Assembly: GCA_902826775.1 (NCBI GenBank)
Contig: CADEHE010000019.1
Coordinates: forward strand, 1 to 49,703
Source: an uncultured Pseudomonadota bacterium
GTDB lineage: Bacteria; Pseudomonadota; Gammaproteobacteria; Burkholderiales; JALYOK01
Direction of reading: 5' to 3'
DNA length: 49,703 nucleotides
Under the pieces are notes generated by a model that ran no database searches, was not told the origin of the DNA, and worked only from the letters and a program-made list of their open reading frames with translations. Positions 26,268 to 34,802 of this stretch are shown here, piece by piece. The position numbers and the translations under genes are program-made. How positions within the stretch are numbered: the first letter of the stretch is position 1; each line of letters starts with the position of its first letter.

Positions 26268-26396
26268 AATCCCTCACCACCGCCTCGCATCTCCACGGGG
26301 TATGGTCTCAACCGTGGCTTCTTACGCCATTTTTGATGCCTGACCGTCGTGAGTATTGGGCGGCGAAGCAGTCGTAGACGCGCCAATTCGCGGCCG

Positions 26397-26425
26397 TTGA
26401 CACTGTTTCGCTTTCGGCCTAGCCT
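26397..26425 (+). promoter_or_regulatory. Candidate promoter of the amidohydrolase gene
   Basis: TTGACA (26397-26402) is followed after 17 bases by TAGCCT (26420-26425). The -35 is perfect and the -10 is moderate. It would give a leader of about 90 bases ahead of a very strong ribosome-binding site (AAAGGAGGAGGA). Confidence 0.45.
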
Positions 26426-26523
26426 CTGCGTGTTTCGCCAAGTTGGAGCACCTTTGCAGAGTAATAGCCCGCCGCTGCCCAAGTGGCGGGACGTGATCAA
26501 CAAACGTAAAGGAGGAGGAGCAG

Positions 26524-27849
26524 ATGGAGTTCAATATCCTGCAGCACTTTAAGGGCTTGAAAGACATGCCCACCGACCCGTTCAATGGGGACGACATCGG
26601 TGCAGCCCTGTTCATGACAGGCGGCATGGGCGATAAGATTTCCGACAAAGTCGATGAAGGCGCGCGCAAAGTCGGGATGGATCGCCGTTCATTCATGAAG
26701 TCCGGCCTCGGTTTTTCCGCCGCGATGTTGGCGGCGAACGAAATCACTGGCATGAAGTTTTTTGAAGTCGAGAAGGCCGAAGCGGCCGATCTGGCTGCCA
26801 AGCAAGAAGCCATTCAAGTCGCACGCGCCAGCGCCGACTTCGTGGTCGACGTGCACACCCATGTCTGTACGCGCCCCGGCCACTACGAAGTGGGCAAGAA
26901 CGCCACCGAGCGCGGCATGTGGTTCGTGCAATTGCTGGACGATCTCGGCAAAGCGTTTGGCCTTAAGAACGGCACGCGCGACATGAACATCGAGAACTAC
27001 GGCAAGCTGATCCTGCAAGAAAGCGACACCACCGTCGGCATCTTCAATCCGTTCGGCTTCCGCGAGGATTACGGCGGGGAAGACATGATCCCGATGGCGT
27101 ACCAAAAACAAGTGCGCGACAAGTGGCCGAAAAACACCATCATGCTGGCCGGCGGCTTGACGCCGAATCACGGGCTGGACGTAACGCTGGATCGTCTGCG
27201 CCAGTACGCGCAAGAAGACAAGATCTCCGGCCTCAAGCTCTACACCTTCGACTCGACGAAGAAAAAGGGCTGGTGGTTCGACGACGAGAAGCTCGCCTAC
27301 CCGATGTGGGAAGAGTGCCGCAAGCTGGGCATCAAGAACATCGGCTGCCACAAAGGCATACCGTTCGGGCAGTTCTATGCGCGCTACGCTCACTGCGAAG
27401 ACTTCGACGCCACGGCGGACGATTTCCTCGACTTGAACTTCATCGCCTACCACAGCGCTTGGCCGTATCACCAAGAGCTCGCGGCGATGAAAGGCTTCAA
27501 GCCGCAGCGCAAGAATCTGTACAGCGAAGTCGGTTCCACGTTCGCCGCGACCGTCACCAGCCGCCCGCTCGAGTGCGCCCATGTGCTGGGCACGCTGTTG
27601 CGCGACCTAGGTCCGGACTATGTGCTGTGGGGCACCGACTCGCTGCTGTGGGGCAACCCGCAATGGCAGATCGATGCGTTCCGCAAGTTCCAGATTCCCG
27701 ATCAGTTGGTCGAGGGCCACGGCTATCCGAAGATCACCGACGAGATCCGTCGCAAAGTCTTGGGTGAGAATGCCGCGCGCATTTGGAACATCGATAAGAA
27801 GGCCGCAATGACCGCGAAAGCGGAAATTGTGAGCACGGCCCACGCCTAA
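26524..27849 (+). CDS. Amidohydrolase-family protein with an internal twin-arginine motif
   Basis: A 441-residue TIM-barrel metal hydrolase of the amidohydrolase_2 group. The metal site is visible: H111-T-H113 in VVDVHTHV, a His in GCHKGIPFG, a His in IAYHSAWPYH, and Asp in WGTDSLLWG near the C-terminus. Members are hydrolases or decarboxylases acting on ring or lactone carboxylates. Unusually, about 50 residues precede a Tat-like motif (MDRRSFMKSG, RR at 54-55) followed by a hydrophobic segment, so either the protein is exported with a long n-region or the segment is an internal anchor. The start is firm: an extended AAAGGAGGAGGA precedes the ATG. A clear terminator follows. An FmdB-type zinc ribbon gene lies downstream. 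Confidence 0.88.
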   Translation: MEFNILQHFKGLKDMPTDPFNGDDIGAALFMTGGMGDKISDKVDEGARKVGMDRRSFMKSGLGFSAAMLAANEITGMKFFEVEKAEAADLAAKQEAIQVARASADFVVDVHTHVCTRPGHYEVGKNATERGMWFVQLLDDLGKAFGLKNGTRDMNIENYGKLILQESDTTVGIFNPFGFREDYGGEDMIPMAYQKQVRDKWPKNTIMLAGGLTPNHGLDVTLDRLRQYAQEDKISGLKLYTFDSTKKKGWWFDDEKLAYPMWEECRKLGIKNIGCHKGIPFGQFYARYAHCEDFDATADDFLDLNFIAYHSAWPYHQELAAMKGFKPQRKNLYSEVGSTFAATVTSRPLECAHVLGTLLRDLGPDYVLWGTDSLLWGNPQWQIDAFRKFQIPDQLVEGHGYPKITDEIRRKVLGENAARIWNIDKKAAMTAKAEIVSTAHA

Positions 27850-27869
27850 TCGAAGTTAATTCAAAACCG

Positions 27870-27898
27870 GGGCCGATTCGCGAGAGTCGGCCCTTTTT
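27870..27898 (+). terminator. Rho-independent terminator after the amidohydrolase gene
   Basis: A 7-bp perfect stem GGGCCGA (27870-27876) / TCGGCCC (27887-27893) with a 10-base loop is followed at once by five T. It ends the amidohydrolase transcript, so the zinc ribbon gene needs its own promoter or read-through. Confidence 0.88.
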
Positions 27899-27916
27899 GC
27901 TGGAGGAGGCTGAAAT

Positions 27917-27992
27917 GTGAAACGGGAAAAGTGAAATGTTGGTGCAAAGCGCACTAGATCTAACATTTCACACTTCACTTTTCACGTTTCAC
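27917..27992. repeat. Imperfect inverted repeat built on GTGAAA motifs
   Basis: The left arm (27917-27940, starting GTGAAACGGGAAAAGTGAAA) and right arm (27962-27992) are inverted copies, apart from one mismatch and a 7-base insertion in the right arm. Both arms are themselves made of short GTGAAA-like units. It lies 12 bases before the zinc ribbon ATG and could fold over its leader. Confidence 0.7.
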
Positions 27993-28003
27993 CAACAAAT
28001 CAG

Positions 28004-28291
28004 ATGCCCATCTACGAATACGCCTGTGACCCGTGCCTGACGATTTTTTCCACTCGTCACGGCATGAATGATCCGCGACCGAGCAAGTGCTGGAAATGCG
28101 GCGGCGAGCTGCGCAAAGTCATGTCAGCGCCAAGCTTGAATACCAAGAGATTCACCAGCCCGACCGAAGCCAAGTACGCCAACTTATCTGTCAGCGACGA
28201 AATCGGTAAGGAGAAGGAACTGCAAAAGGTCTACCAGCAGATTTGGGTGCCGCCCGAAGTGAAACACAGTCCATGGGATCATGACCATTGA
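28004..28291 (+). CDS. FmdB-family zinc ribbon protein
   Basis: A 95-residue small protein starting MPIYEYACDPC, the signature of the FmdB regulatory family, with two Cys pairs forming the zinc ribbon (C8-x-x-C11 and CWKCGGELRKVMSAP around residues 30-44). The C-terminal half is charged and lacks known motifs. FmdB proteins are linked with amide or formamide metabolism genes and often sit beside hydrolases, which fits the amidohydrolase upstream. A role as regulator or metal chaperone is inferred from the family. No ribosome-binding site stands out, and the inverted repeat just before it may affect translation. Confidence 0.88.
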   Translation: MPIYEYACDPCLTIFSTRHGMNDPRPSKCWKCGGELRKVMSAPSLNTKRFTSPTEAKYANLSVSDEIGKEKELQKVYQQIWVPPEVKHSPWDHDH

Positions 28292-28375
28292 ACTAGCTTG
28301 CAGCCTCGGCGCGCTGCACGTCAGGTTGGGCGCCGTTAATCGGCGCAGGCGGGCGATCATCCGGCGTCGTAGCTG

Positions 28376-29422
28376 CTATTGAATTCGAAATACGTACTGA
28401 AAGTCCTTTGATACACCCCCGACTCGTGCGCCCTGGATGCGCACGTTGTATTGCACATTGTTCACCGTGCCTGCCACCTTCCATTGCATCGCATTGGGGA
28501 TGCCGTAGCCGGAATAGTTCGCGCTTTGCTCCGTGACAGCGAGCGCCGCCCCGCCGGCATCGCGCACCTCGACCGTCGCGGCGGAGAAATCAACGGCACT
28601 GCTGCCGTTGGCAAACGTCCCGCTCTTATTCGCGAGCAGTGAGAACGACATGTACCAACCGTGCTTAAAGTAAGCACTCGGGTAGTCGCCCTCGGGGTAG
28701 GCGATGTATTCGATATTGGTGCTCGTCAGATCGGCAGATGGAAAACCGATCACTTTGAGCGACATGCCGGTGACGTTGCTCCACGGAGAACTCACGAGCG
28801 GCGTGCCGTCGACGCGGCCAAACGAGGTATGCGACAAGAACGGGTGCAGCAGCCAACGCCGATGCCCTAAGCTAGCCACACCATCGTCGATCAAGAATGC
28901 GACGACGGCGGCATCGGAGGCGAGAGTTCGCGGCGCGCTGCTGTAACTGATGTAGAGGTTACTCGAACCGCTGCCGTCCTTGCCTTCCGCCGTGTAGCAC
29001 TTGTCGTCCGTGGTCGGCGCGTGCGTGAGCTTGGCGTTAGCCACGCTAATCAACGCAGACTTTGACGTTTGGATGTCCGAGGCAAAATCGTAGGCAACGG
29101 CCGGTAGGCGATGCAGCGCGCGAATGGCGTTTACTTTCGCCAGCGCGAGCGCTTTTTCGCTTGCCTTGAGTTGGCCGGCGTCACAGCTCGACACGATGGG
29201 ATTTCTGTCGTAGAGCGCGTTACCGCTCGAGGGACTGGGCATTACGGGGGGCGGCGCGGGCGCCGGGCCTGTAACAGGAGCCGTAGGGCCGCCGGATGAG
29301 ACGGGCGGCTCACCAGTAGCATTGCCGTTCACCGCTTCCGAATCGCTAGAGGCCCCTCCACCACCGCACGCGCCCAACACCAGCACAAATGCGCACGTAA
29401 CCAAGGTCCGAACAACATGCAT
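28376..29422 (-). CDS. CAP/SCP-domain lipoprotein
   Basis: A 348-residue protein with a lipoprotein signal (lipobox LGAC, Cys19), a G/S/P/A-rich linker to about residue 70, and a CAP-superfamily domain: VNAIRALHRLPAVAYD, a central His in KLTHAPT, GHRRWLLHP and a conserved aromatic core. The last 100 residues form a beta-rich domain. CAP proteins in bacteria are extracytoplasmic and their biochemical role is mostly unknown; some bind peptidoglycan or lipids. The ATG at 29422 has GAGGAG 9 bases upstream. It is a single gene with a good -10 and a perfect 22-bp palindrome in its leader. Confidence 0.85.
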   Translation of the reverse strand: MHVVRTLVTCAFVLVLGACGGGGASSDSEAVNGNATGEPPVSSGGPTAPVTGPAPAPPPVMPSPSSGNALYDRNPIVSSCDAGQLKASEKALALAKVNAIRALHRLPAVAYDFASDIQTSKSALISVANAKLTHAPTTDDKCYTAEGKDGSGSSNLYISYSSAPRTLASDAAVVAFLIDDGVASLGHRRWLLHPFLSHTSFGRVDGTPLVSSPWSNVTGMSLKVIGFPSADLTSTNIEYIAYPEGDYPSAYFKHGWYMSFSLLANKSGTFANGSSAVDFSAATVEVRDAGGAALAVTEQSANYSGYGIPNAMQWKVAGTVNNVQYNVRIQGARVGGVSKDFQYVFRIQ

Positions 29423-29480
29423 CTAGCGAAACTCCTCGGAAGAATTCTCTTCTTATTGACTCGCGAGCAGCGCCACAGGG

Positions 29481-29502
29481 GCGATCCGCAATTGCGGATC
29501 GC
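29481..29502. promoter_or_regulatory. Perfect 22-bp palindrome in the leader of the CAP lipoprotein gene
   Basis: GCGATCCGCAATTGCGGATC followed by GC reads the same on both strands without any mismatch. It lies between the putative -10 at 29549-29554 and the start codon at 29422. It may be an operator for a dimeric regulator, or a leader hairpin. There is no T-run, so a terminator of the kinase operon is less likely. Confidence 0.7.
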
Positions 29503-29548
29503 ACGCCCAGGGCTAATCACAGCAGCGTTACGATGTTGTCATAATACT

Positions 29549-29554
29549 ATTATA
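29549..29554 (-). promoter_or_regulatory. Consensus -10 element upstream of the CAP lipoprotein gene
   Basis: On the minus strand TATAAT is perfect and lies in an AT-rich patch. The matching -35 position (CAATGT, 17 bases away) is poor, so activation by a regulator is possible. The predicted leader is about 120 bases. Confidence 0.45.
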
Positions 29555-29607
29555 ACTGTTAAGTGGCAACGACATTGAGGTAGCATTAACCTGCGCTAAC
29601 GCGATGG

Positions 29608-31461
29608 CTACTGCAGCCCCAGTGAATGCAGCAAGGCCGGACGTAGTTTGCTCGCTCTAAGCGGCTTGGTTATCACGTTGCACCGAGGCAGCGCAGATCG
29701 AAGCTCATCGACGACGGTAATATCGCCGGTCAAAATGATGGCAGGGATCTCGTGCCCTTGCGCGGCACGCACCGTCTTAACCGCATCGATACCCGTTTGG
29801 CCGCCACCGAGCTGATAGTCGCACAGCAGCAGATCGGGAATACGCTCGTGCGATTCGAGTGCCTGCAATGCGTCCTGCGCAGAGGTGGCCGCAACAACAT
29901 GACAACCCCACTGCCGCAACAATGAGCGATGCGAGGAAAGCACTTCTTCTTCGTCGTCGATCGCCACAATAAAACTGCCGGAGATTTTCTCGCTGCCTTG
30001 CAATATGGAGAGATCATGACCGCCGGTGTCGGCGAGTACATTGCCGACCAGCGGCAGTTCTACCCAGAACAACGACCCCTTGCCGACTTTCGAGCGTACA
30101 CCGATGCGCAGGCCCAAAGCCTCCGCCAAGCCGCGCACGATCGCCAGACCCATGCCGTGGCCGCGCTCGCGCGCTTGCAAGCCTGAGTAGTCGAGCCGGA
30201 CGAACTCCTCGAAAATCGCTTTGAACTCGCTGCGCTTGATGCCCGGCCCCGTATCCCAGACCTGAATGCGGGCGATGCCACCTCGCTCGCGGCAACGCAC
30301 GAGAACCTTACCCGCCCGCGTGTAGCGAATCGCATTCGAAACGAAGTTACCGACAAGGCTGGTGAGCAGGTTAAGGTCGGTGCGAACGATGGCGTTGGAG
30401 GGATTCACTTTGAATGCAAGACCGTGAGCCTGCGCTTGCGGTGCGTAGCTCGCGTCTATGCGGCTGAGCAGCTGTGAAGCCGGGAAGTCATCGATTTTCG
30501 GCTTGGTGCGCCCCATCTGCAGCTGCGCCGCACCGAGAATAGCATCGAATCGCTCCTCCAAGGTTTCGGTCGACTGCACGATCTTCTCGACGATTGAGCG
30601 CACCTCTGGGTACTGAATGCGTTCGAGAAGCTCGCTCGCACGCAGACCGATGACGTGTACAGGTTGGCGCAGATCGTGACTGGCGGCGGAGAGGAAGCGC
30701 AGGCGCACGAGGCTGGCCTCTTCAGCTTTCTCTTTTGCTTGCTCCGCGCTACGGGTGCGCTCCTGCAATTGATCCAGCAAAATCTCCTTCTCGCTAAGAA
30801 GCGCCTCCTTCTCAACAGCCAGACTGACCGAATTCAATATCTGCCGGCTTATCGCCAAATTAAAGTTAAGCAATGCCCCCAACAGACCGAGCATGGAAGC
30901 TCCTGTAACCACGAACAGTGCCCCGCCAAGCCGTAGCAGCCCGACAGCAAACAAAACCAATGACACGATGGATAGCGTCAAGAACAGTGGTCTGTGATAG
31001 ACCAGACCGGTCGACCCAGCGAGCGCGACTATCGCCACGTTTGCCGTAAGTACTAGTACCGTGTCGCGCGCAAACTCCTCCGCGATCGGGAGGAAAATCC
31101 AGGACGTCAATCCCCATTCAAGTGCTACGTACAGAGCGCACCACCCGAGACGCTTATGCCAAAGATGAGGGTCAACTTGCGCCTCTTTACCCCGCATACG
31201 TAGAAGGATCCACAGGGTGACGGCAACACCAACAAGTTGCGCAGCAGTCCAAATGGCAAGGGTGCGATGACTATGGTTCTCATGCAGCAGAAATACCGTC
31301 AAGCTGACGCCGAGCAAGCCGCCGAGCGCCAAGACTGGGCTGCTTTGCGTGTTGAGTAGCAACTGACGTCTTTCAATCTCAATCTGCTTTGGCGCGCGAT
31401 CTCGTCCACGCTCAAGCCAAAAGTCAACGAATTCCGTCCAAGGAGACCGTTGAGAGCTCAT
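29608..31461 (-). CDS. Hybrid sensor histidine kinase with C-terminal receiver
   Basis: A 617-residue membrane kinase. Residues 40-205 form about six membrane segments with no large periplasmic sensor, 215-250 a coiled coil, then HisKA with phospho-acceptor His262 (SAASHDLRQP), an ATPase domain (N box NFVSNAIRY about 372-380, G1 DTGPGI, G2 GHGMGLA), and a receiver with acidic pocket IDDEEE, acceptor Asp548 and Lys599. The start ATG at 31461, 4 bases after the regulator stop, is preferred over one 21 codons upstream that would overlap that gene. It probably senses a membrane or intracellular cue and phosphorylates the LuxR-type regulators next door. Confidence 0.92.
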   Translation of the reverse strand: MSSQRSPWTEFVDFWLERGRDRAPKQIEIERRQLLLNTQSSPVLALGGLLGVSLTVFLLHENHSHRTLAIWTAAQLVGVAVTLWILLRMRGKEAQVDPHLWHKRLGWCALYVALEWGLTSWIFLPIAEEFARDTVLVLTANVAIVALAGSTGLVYHRPLFLTLSIVSLVLFAVGLLRLGGALFVVTGASMLGLLGALLNFNLAISRQILNSVSLAVEKEALLSEKEILLDQLQERTRSAEQAKEKAEEASLVRLRFLSAASHDLRQPVHVIGLRASELLERIQYPEVRSIVEKIVQSTETLEERFDAILGAAQLQMGRTKPKIDDFPASQLLSRIDASYAPQAQAHGLAFKVNPSNAIVRTDLNLLTSLVGNFVSNAIRYTRAGKVLVRCRERGGIARIQVWDTGPGIKRSEFKAIFEEFVRLDYSGLQARERGHGMGLAIVRGLAEALGLRIGVRSKVGKGSLFWVELPLVGNVLADTGGHDLSILQGSEKISGSFIVAIDDEEEVLSSHRSLLRQWGCHVVAATSAQDALQALESHERIPDLLLCDYQLGGGQTGIDAVKTVRAAQGHEIPAIILTGDITVVDELRSALPRCNVITKPLRASKLRPALLHSLGLQ

Positions 31462-31465
31462 ACTC

Positions 31466-32158
31466 TTAGCCGCGTATGTTCCGCGCGCCGCTAGGCTCGA
31501 TAGGAATAATTGCCCCCTTTCCAAGTTCTGTACCCGCCAGCACTAGCATAAGTTCACTGCGGCTGGTGACCGATAACGCTTTCAGTAGCGAACTGATCTC
31601 GGCACGCACGGCCGGTTCAGCAATTCCCAGGAACGCTGCGATTGCCTGGTTGGATCTGCCTTGCAGCATAAGGCGGCGAATGACGATTTTCTGACTCTGA
31701 TTCAGGTCACTAGTTGACAGCACAACACAAGTCCGCTTATGCGAGGGATTGTACAGGCCCCGAGCCTTTAACACTGACGAGGGCACAGTAATGTCACCAC
31801 TCAAGGCCGAACGTAGCGTTCGCATTAGCGAATACGTCGACATGTCTTTGCAGATGAAACCTGCAGCCCCTGCGTCTAGAACACCTAACACCAGATGCTC
31901 CGCCTCGCTCGATGCCAGTATGACGACTGGGATATGCTCGAATCTCGTCCGCAGCGCGCCGATCACCGTCGAATCTAAGCCGTGAAATTGCTCTAAGCCG
32001 ACAAATGCCAGCCGGATTTGCTCATCGATTGAAGCTGCCGTGATCCCCTGAGCTAGGGTTGCAGCGCGGATCAACTGAAGCGGTTGACCAACGTTCTTCA
32101 CTAGCGCGCCAAGGCACTCCACAACGATCGGATCGTCGTCGATCAATAGAATCTTCAC
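31466..32158 (-). CDS. LuxR-type response regulator with a degenerate receiver
   Basis: 230 residues. The receiver keeps the acidic pocket (LLIDDDP, residues 4-10) and the Lys (FICKD, Lys104), but at the phospho-acceptor place the sequence reads LAFVGLEQ with Gly54 instead of Asp. The C-terminal LuxR/GerE helix-turn-helix (LNQSQKIVIRRLMLQGRSNQ, about 150-205) looks intact. The start is GTG at 32158 with AGGAGA 7 bases upstream; longer readings have no ribosome-binding site. It is first in an operon with the hybrid kinase. It cannot be activated by ordinary aspartyl phosphorylation, so it likely works constitutively, through the kinase by protein contact, or with the divergent regulator. Confidence 0.88.
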   Translation of the reverse strand: MKILLIDDDPIVVECLGALVKNVGQPLQLIRAATLAQGITAASIDEQIRLAFVGLEQFHGLDSTVIGALRTRFEHIPVVILASSEAEHLVLGVLDAGAAGFICKDMSTYSLMRTLRSALSGDITVPSSVLKARGLYNPSHKRTCVVLSTSDLNQSQKIVIRRLMLQGRSNQAIAAFLGIAEPAVRAEISSLLKALSVTSRSELMLVLAGTELGKGAIIPIEPSGARNIRG

Positions 32159-32508
32159 CAGATCTCCTGTTACGCCGCAGTCTTGTGCTACGCGAGGTGC
32201 CCATGCCCGACAAAGAGCGCCATTCTCCAGGCTCGGTGCCAACCGCTTTCTAGAGCTGCGTTTAGTCTTGCCATTATCGGCAGTGGCGCCACGTTGACCT
32301 ATTCACCCGCGGCACTAGGCAAAGCGCTGTTGTTGCGGCGCAGCTGCGCGCTCAGTTGCTTCAACTATCGGAAGAATAAGCCAAATTTCTACGCCATTGC
32401 CCCTAATACCGCAGTCGTACGACCGCTGGCGAAAATGCACCTTGTGCGGCGCGACCAAACGGTGGCAAAGTAATGCCAAACCCGATCTGCAAGGGCTGAG
32501 AATAAACA
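32159..32508. promoter_or_regulatory. Divergent intergenic region between the two LuxR-type regulators
   Basis: This 350-base gap should hold promoters for both directions. No strong -35/-10 pair was found. A perfect 10-bp palindrome GTCGTACGAC lies at 32414-32423, about 90 bases before the plus-strand regulator, and could bind a dimeric LuxR-type protein. No convincing small gene was seen. Confidence 0.4.
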
Positions 32509-33204
32509 ATGCGCATACTCTTGGTAGACGACGAAGAACTGGTCCGCGAAGCCCTGGCCGACATGCTCCGGGGTCGTGAAATTTCCGAGCAGGACCGGGC
32601 AACCGATGTGCTCACCGTGGGCACTTGCGAAGACGCCATTAGTGCTTGCGCCAAAGACGCGTTCGAGTTGTGCTTGCTCGACCTTGGTTTGCCGGGCATG
32701 AGCGGTGTGCAGGCGCTAGAGACTTTTCGTGCGACGTGCGAGGATGTGCCCGTGGTCGTGCTTTCCGGTCACGACGATGCCGACACCGTGCGCGCCTCGA
32801 TCGCCGCCGGTGCGATGGGCTTTATCCCAAAACGCGCCAAGCGCGAGGTGATGTTTATGGCGCTGAAGCTCGTGGTCGTCGCCAAAGGCACCTACATCCC
32901 TCCGTCGGTCATGGTACCGACGCCGCAGCGGCAAACTTCAACCACCAGTGAAGCCGCGCCGCAGAAGATGCGCAGTCTGTCAGAATTGGAAGTTACCGAG
33001 CGCCAACTCGAAGTCGGCCGGCTCATGCTGCAGAACCTGCCGAACAAAGTCATCGCGCGCAAACTCAATATCGCCGAGCCGACGGTTAAGGTGCACGTCA
33101 GCGCGTTCTTGCGCGCGCTCGGCGTGACCAACCGGGCCGACGCCATTTTGTCCGTCTACCGCCAAGGTTTCTCGCTGGAAGCTGCCGCGGCGAAACCCGC
33201 CTAG
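32509..33204 (+). CDS. LuxR-type response regulator
   Basis: A 231-residue two-domain regulator. The receiver has the acidic pair (LLVDDEE), phospho-acceptor Asp58 (CLLDLGLPGMSG), Ser86 in VLSG and Lys108 (FIPKRA), so it is complete. A linker rich in Pro/Gln/Thr (135-155) leads to a LuxR/GerE helix-turn-helix (LEVTERQLEVGRLMLQNLPN and following, to about 220). It is divergent from the kinase operon and likely the true phosphorylated partner of the hybrid kinase. The ATG at 32509 follows AAGGGCTGAGAATAAACA, a modest ribosome-binding site. Confidence 0.92.
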   Translation: MRILLVDDEELVREALADMLRGREISEQDRATDVLTVGTCEDAISACAKDAFELCLLDLGLPGMSGVQALETFRATCEDVPVVVLSGHDDADTVRASIAAGAMGFIPKRAKREVMFMALKLVVVAKGTYIPPSVMVPTPQRQTSTTSEAAPQKMRSLSELEVTERQLEVGRLMLQNLPNKVIARKLNIAEPTVKVHVSAFLRALGVTNRADAILSVYRQGFSLEAAAAKPA

Positions 33205-33361
33205 TTCCAGCCAGTCGTGTTTGCCGCGAGGGCGGCGCGGGAGTAGCATTTGAGCGCGGCACGAACTGAAAACGCTCCTTTACCGTGCCGCCTTGATGAT
33301 GAGTGTATGCACCGGTAGCCCTCTTGCAATCTTCGATTTAGGATTTTACTGGCTAAAGTAT

Positions 33362-34789
33362 ATGAACCGCACGATTCGCATTGGTGCAGTTGTGCTGCTC
33401 GGCAGTGCAACGCTGTTGGCTGTTGCAAACAGCAATTCGATCAATCCCGCCGCGCTGACCGCAGGCGCCTTTACCGTCTCCGACGTTAGCGAAAACGCCT
33501 TTGCCATGCCGATCCCTCAACTCGCCAAGGAGCAAGCCGAGCCGCACGCAATGGGCAAAGAACAGTTCAACGAAGCGTGGGTTGTCGCCCCCGATCCCGG
33601 CGGAGTGTGGGGACTAGGCCCAACCTTCAATGAGGACCGTTGCATTCATTGCCACATAAACAATGGCCGCGCCAAAGCGCCCGAGGATGGCAATGAAGCG
33701 GTCGCGGGCATGCTGGTGCGCTTGAGCATTGCGGGCGCGACAGAGAAAACGGGGGCGCCCCTGCCGCACCCGAACTATGGCGATCAGCTGCAAAACCGTG
33801 GCGTTCAGGATCGAGTTCCGGCGGAAGGCCATCCGATCTTTCGCTATGAAACGCGCGAAGTGAGCTTTGCCGACGGCGAGAAAGTTACGCTGCGCAAACC
33901 GAAGCTGGAGTTCAAGAACCTACAGTTCGGCGAGTTGGGCGAAGACGCGCTGATTTCGCCGCGTGCGGCGCAAGCCATGGTGGGTTTGGGTTTACTCGAA
34001 GCGGTGCCGGAGGAAACCATTTTCGCCCTCGCCAAAGAGCAGGAAAAGCAAGGCCTGGTCAGCGGCAAAGCGAATTACGTCTGGGACATGGAAAGCGAGA
34101 AAAGCGTGCTCGGGCGCTTCGGCTGGAAAGCCAACCAGCCCAGCATCCGCCAGCAGGTCGCCGCCGCGTTCCACGGCGACATCGGTGCGACGACTTACCT
34201 GTTCCACGAAGAGAACTGCCCTGCCGTGCAAACCGCTTGTCTTGATCTGCCATCTGCGGCAAAGTGCGGCGGCCAAGGCGGCTGCACCGGCAACACGTTT
34301 CGGCCGGAAGTCGTGCCGAGCCGGCTCACCAACATCACGCTTTACTTGCAGACCTTGGCGGTGCCGGCACGGCGCAATGTCGAAGACCCAGGCGTTCAAC
34401 GCGGCGAGAAGCTATTTGCCGAGGCCAACTGCAGCGCGTGCCATATTCCGGAACTGAAAACGGGCGCGAAACCCGCAGTGGCAGCGGCAGCGAATCTTGC
34501 CATTCACGCTTACACTGATCTGCTGCTGCACGACATGGGCACAGACCTCGCCGACGGCCGTCCGGATTTCAAAGCCGACGGCAACGAGTGGCGCACGGCC
34601 CCGCTCTGGGGCATCGGCCTCCTTCCTAAAGTAAACGGCCATAGCGATCTGCTGCACGACGGGCGAGCGCGCAATGTCACCGAAGCGATTCTCTGGCACG
34701 GTGGTGAAGCGGAGAAAGCACGCGAAGCATTTCGCGCGATGAAGAAGGATGATCGCGCAGCGTTGGTGAAGTTCGTCGAATCGCTGTAG
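33362..34789 (+). CDS. Di-haem c-type oxidoreductase (DUF1111)
   Basis: A 475-residue periplasmic protein with an N-terminal signal (RIGAVVLLGSATLLAVANS) and two CxxCH haem-binding motifs: CIHCH at 94-98 and CSACH at 357-361. Family signatures include GLGPTFNEDRCIHCHINNGR near the first haem, a long region with LPHPNYGDQLQNRG, and DLLLHDMGTDLADG and APLWGIGLL near the end. DUF1111 proteins are distant relatives of di-haem peroxidases and are often called thiol oxidoreductases; the physiological substrate is not known. The ATG at 33362 is chosen because it gives a clean signal peptide. A small secreted protein follows 13 bases after the stop, probably in the same transcript. Confidence 0.9.
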   Translation: MNRTIRIGAVVLLGSATLLAVANSNSINPAALTAGAFTVSDVSENAFAMPIPQLAKEQAEPHAMGKEQFNEAWVVAPDPGGVWGLGPTFNEDRCIHCHINNGRAKAPEDGNEAVAGMLVRLSIAGATEKTGAPLPHPNYGDQLQNRGVQDRVPAEGHPIFRYETREVSFADGEKVTLRKPKLEFKNLQFGELGEDALISPRAAQAMVGLGLLEAVPEETIFALAKEQEKQGLVSGKANYVWDMESEKSVLGRFGWKANQPSIRQQVAAAFHGDIGATTYLFHEENCPAVQTACLDLPSAAKCGGQGGCTGNTFRPEVVPSRLTNITLYLQTLAVPARRNVEDPGVQRGEKLFAEANCSACHIPELKTGAKPAVAAAANLAIHAYTDLLLHDMGTDLADGRPDFKADGNEWRTAPLWGIGLLPKVNGHSDLLHDGRARNVTEAILWHGGEAEKAREAFRAMKKDDRAALVKFVESL

Positions 34790-34802
34790 GCGTCGCCTGA
34801 CG

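Noticed and set aside
29481..29502. A Rho-independent terminator of the kinase operon at the 22-bp palindrome
   Set aside because: No T-run follows on either strand and the palindrome has no loop, so an operator or leader role is more likely.
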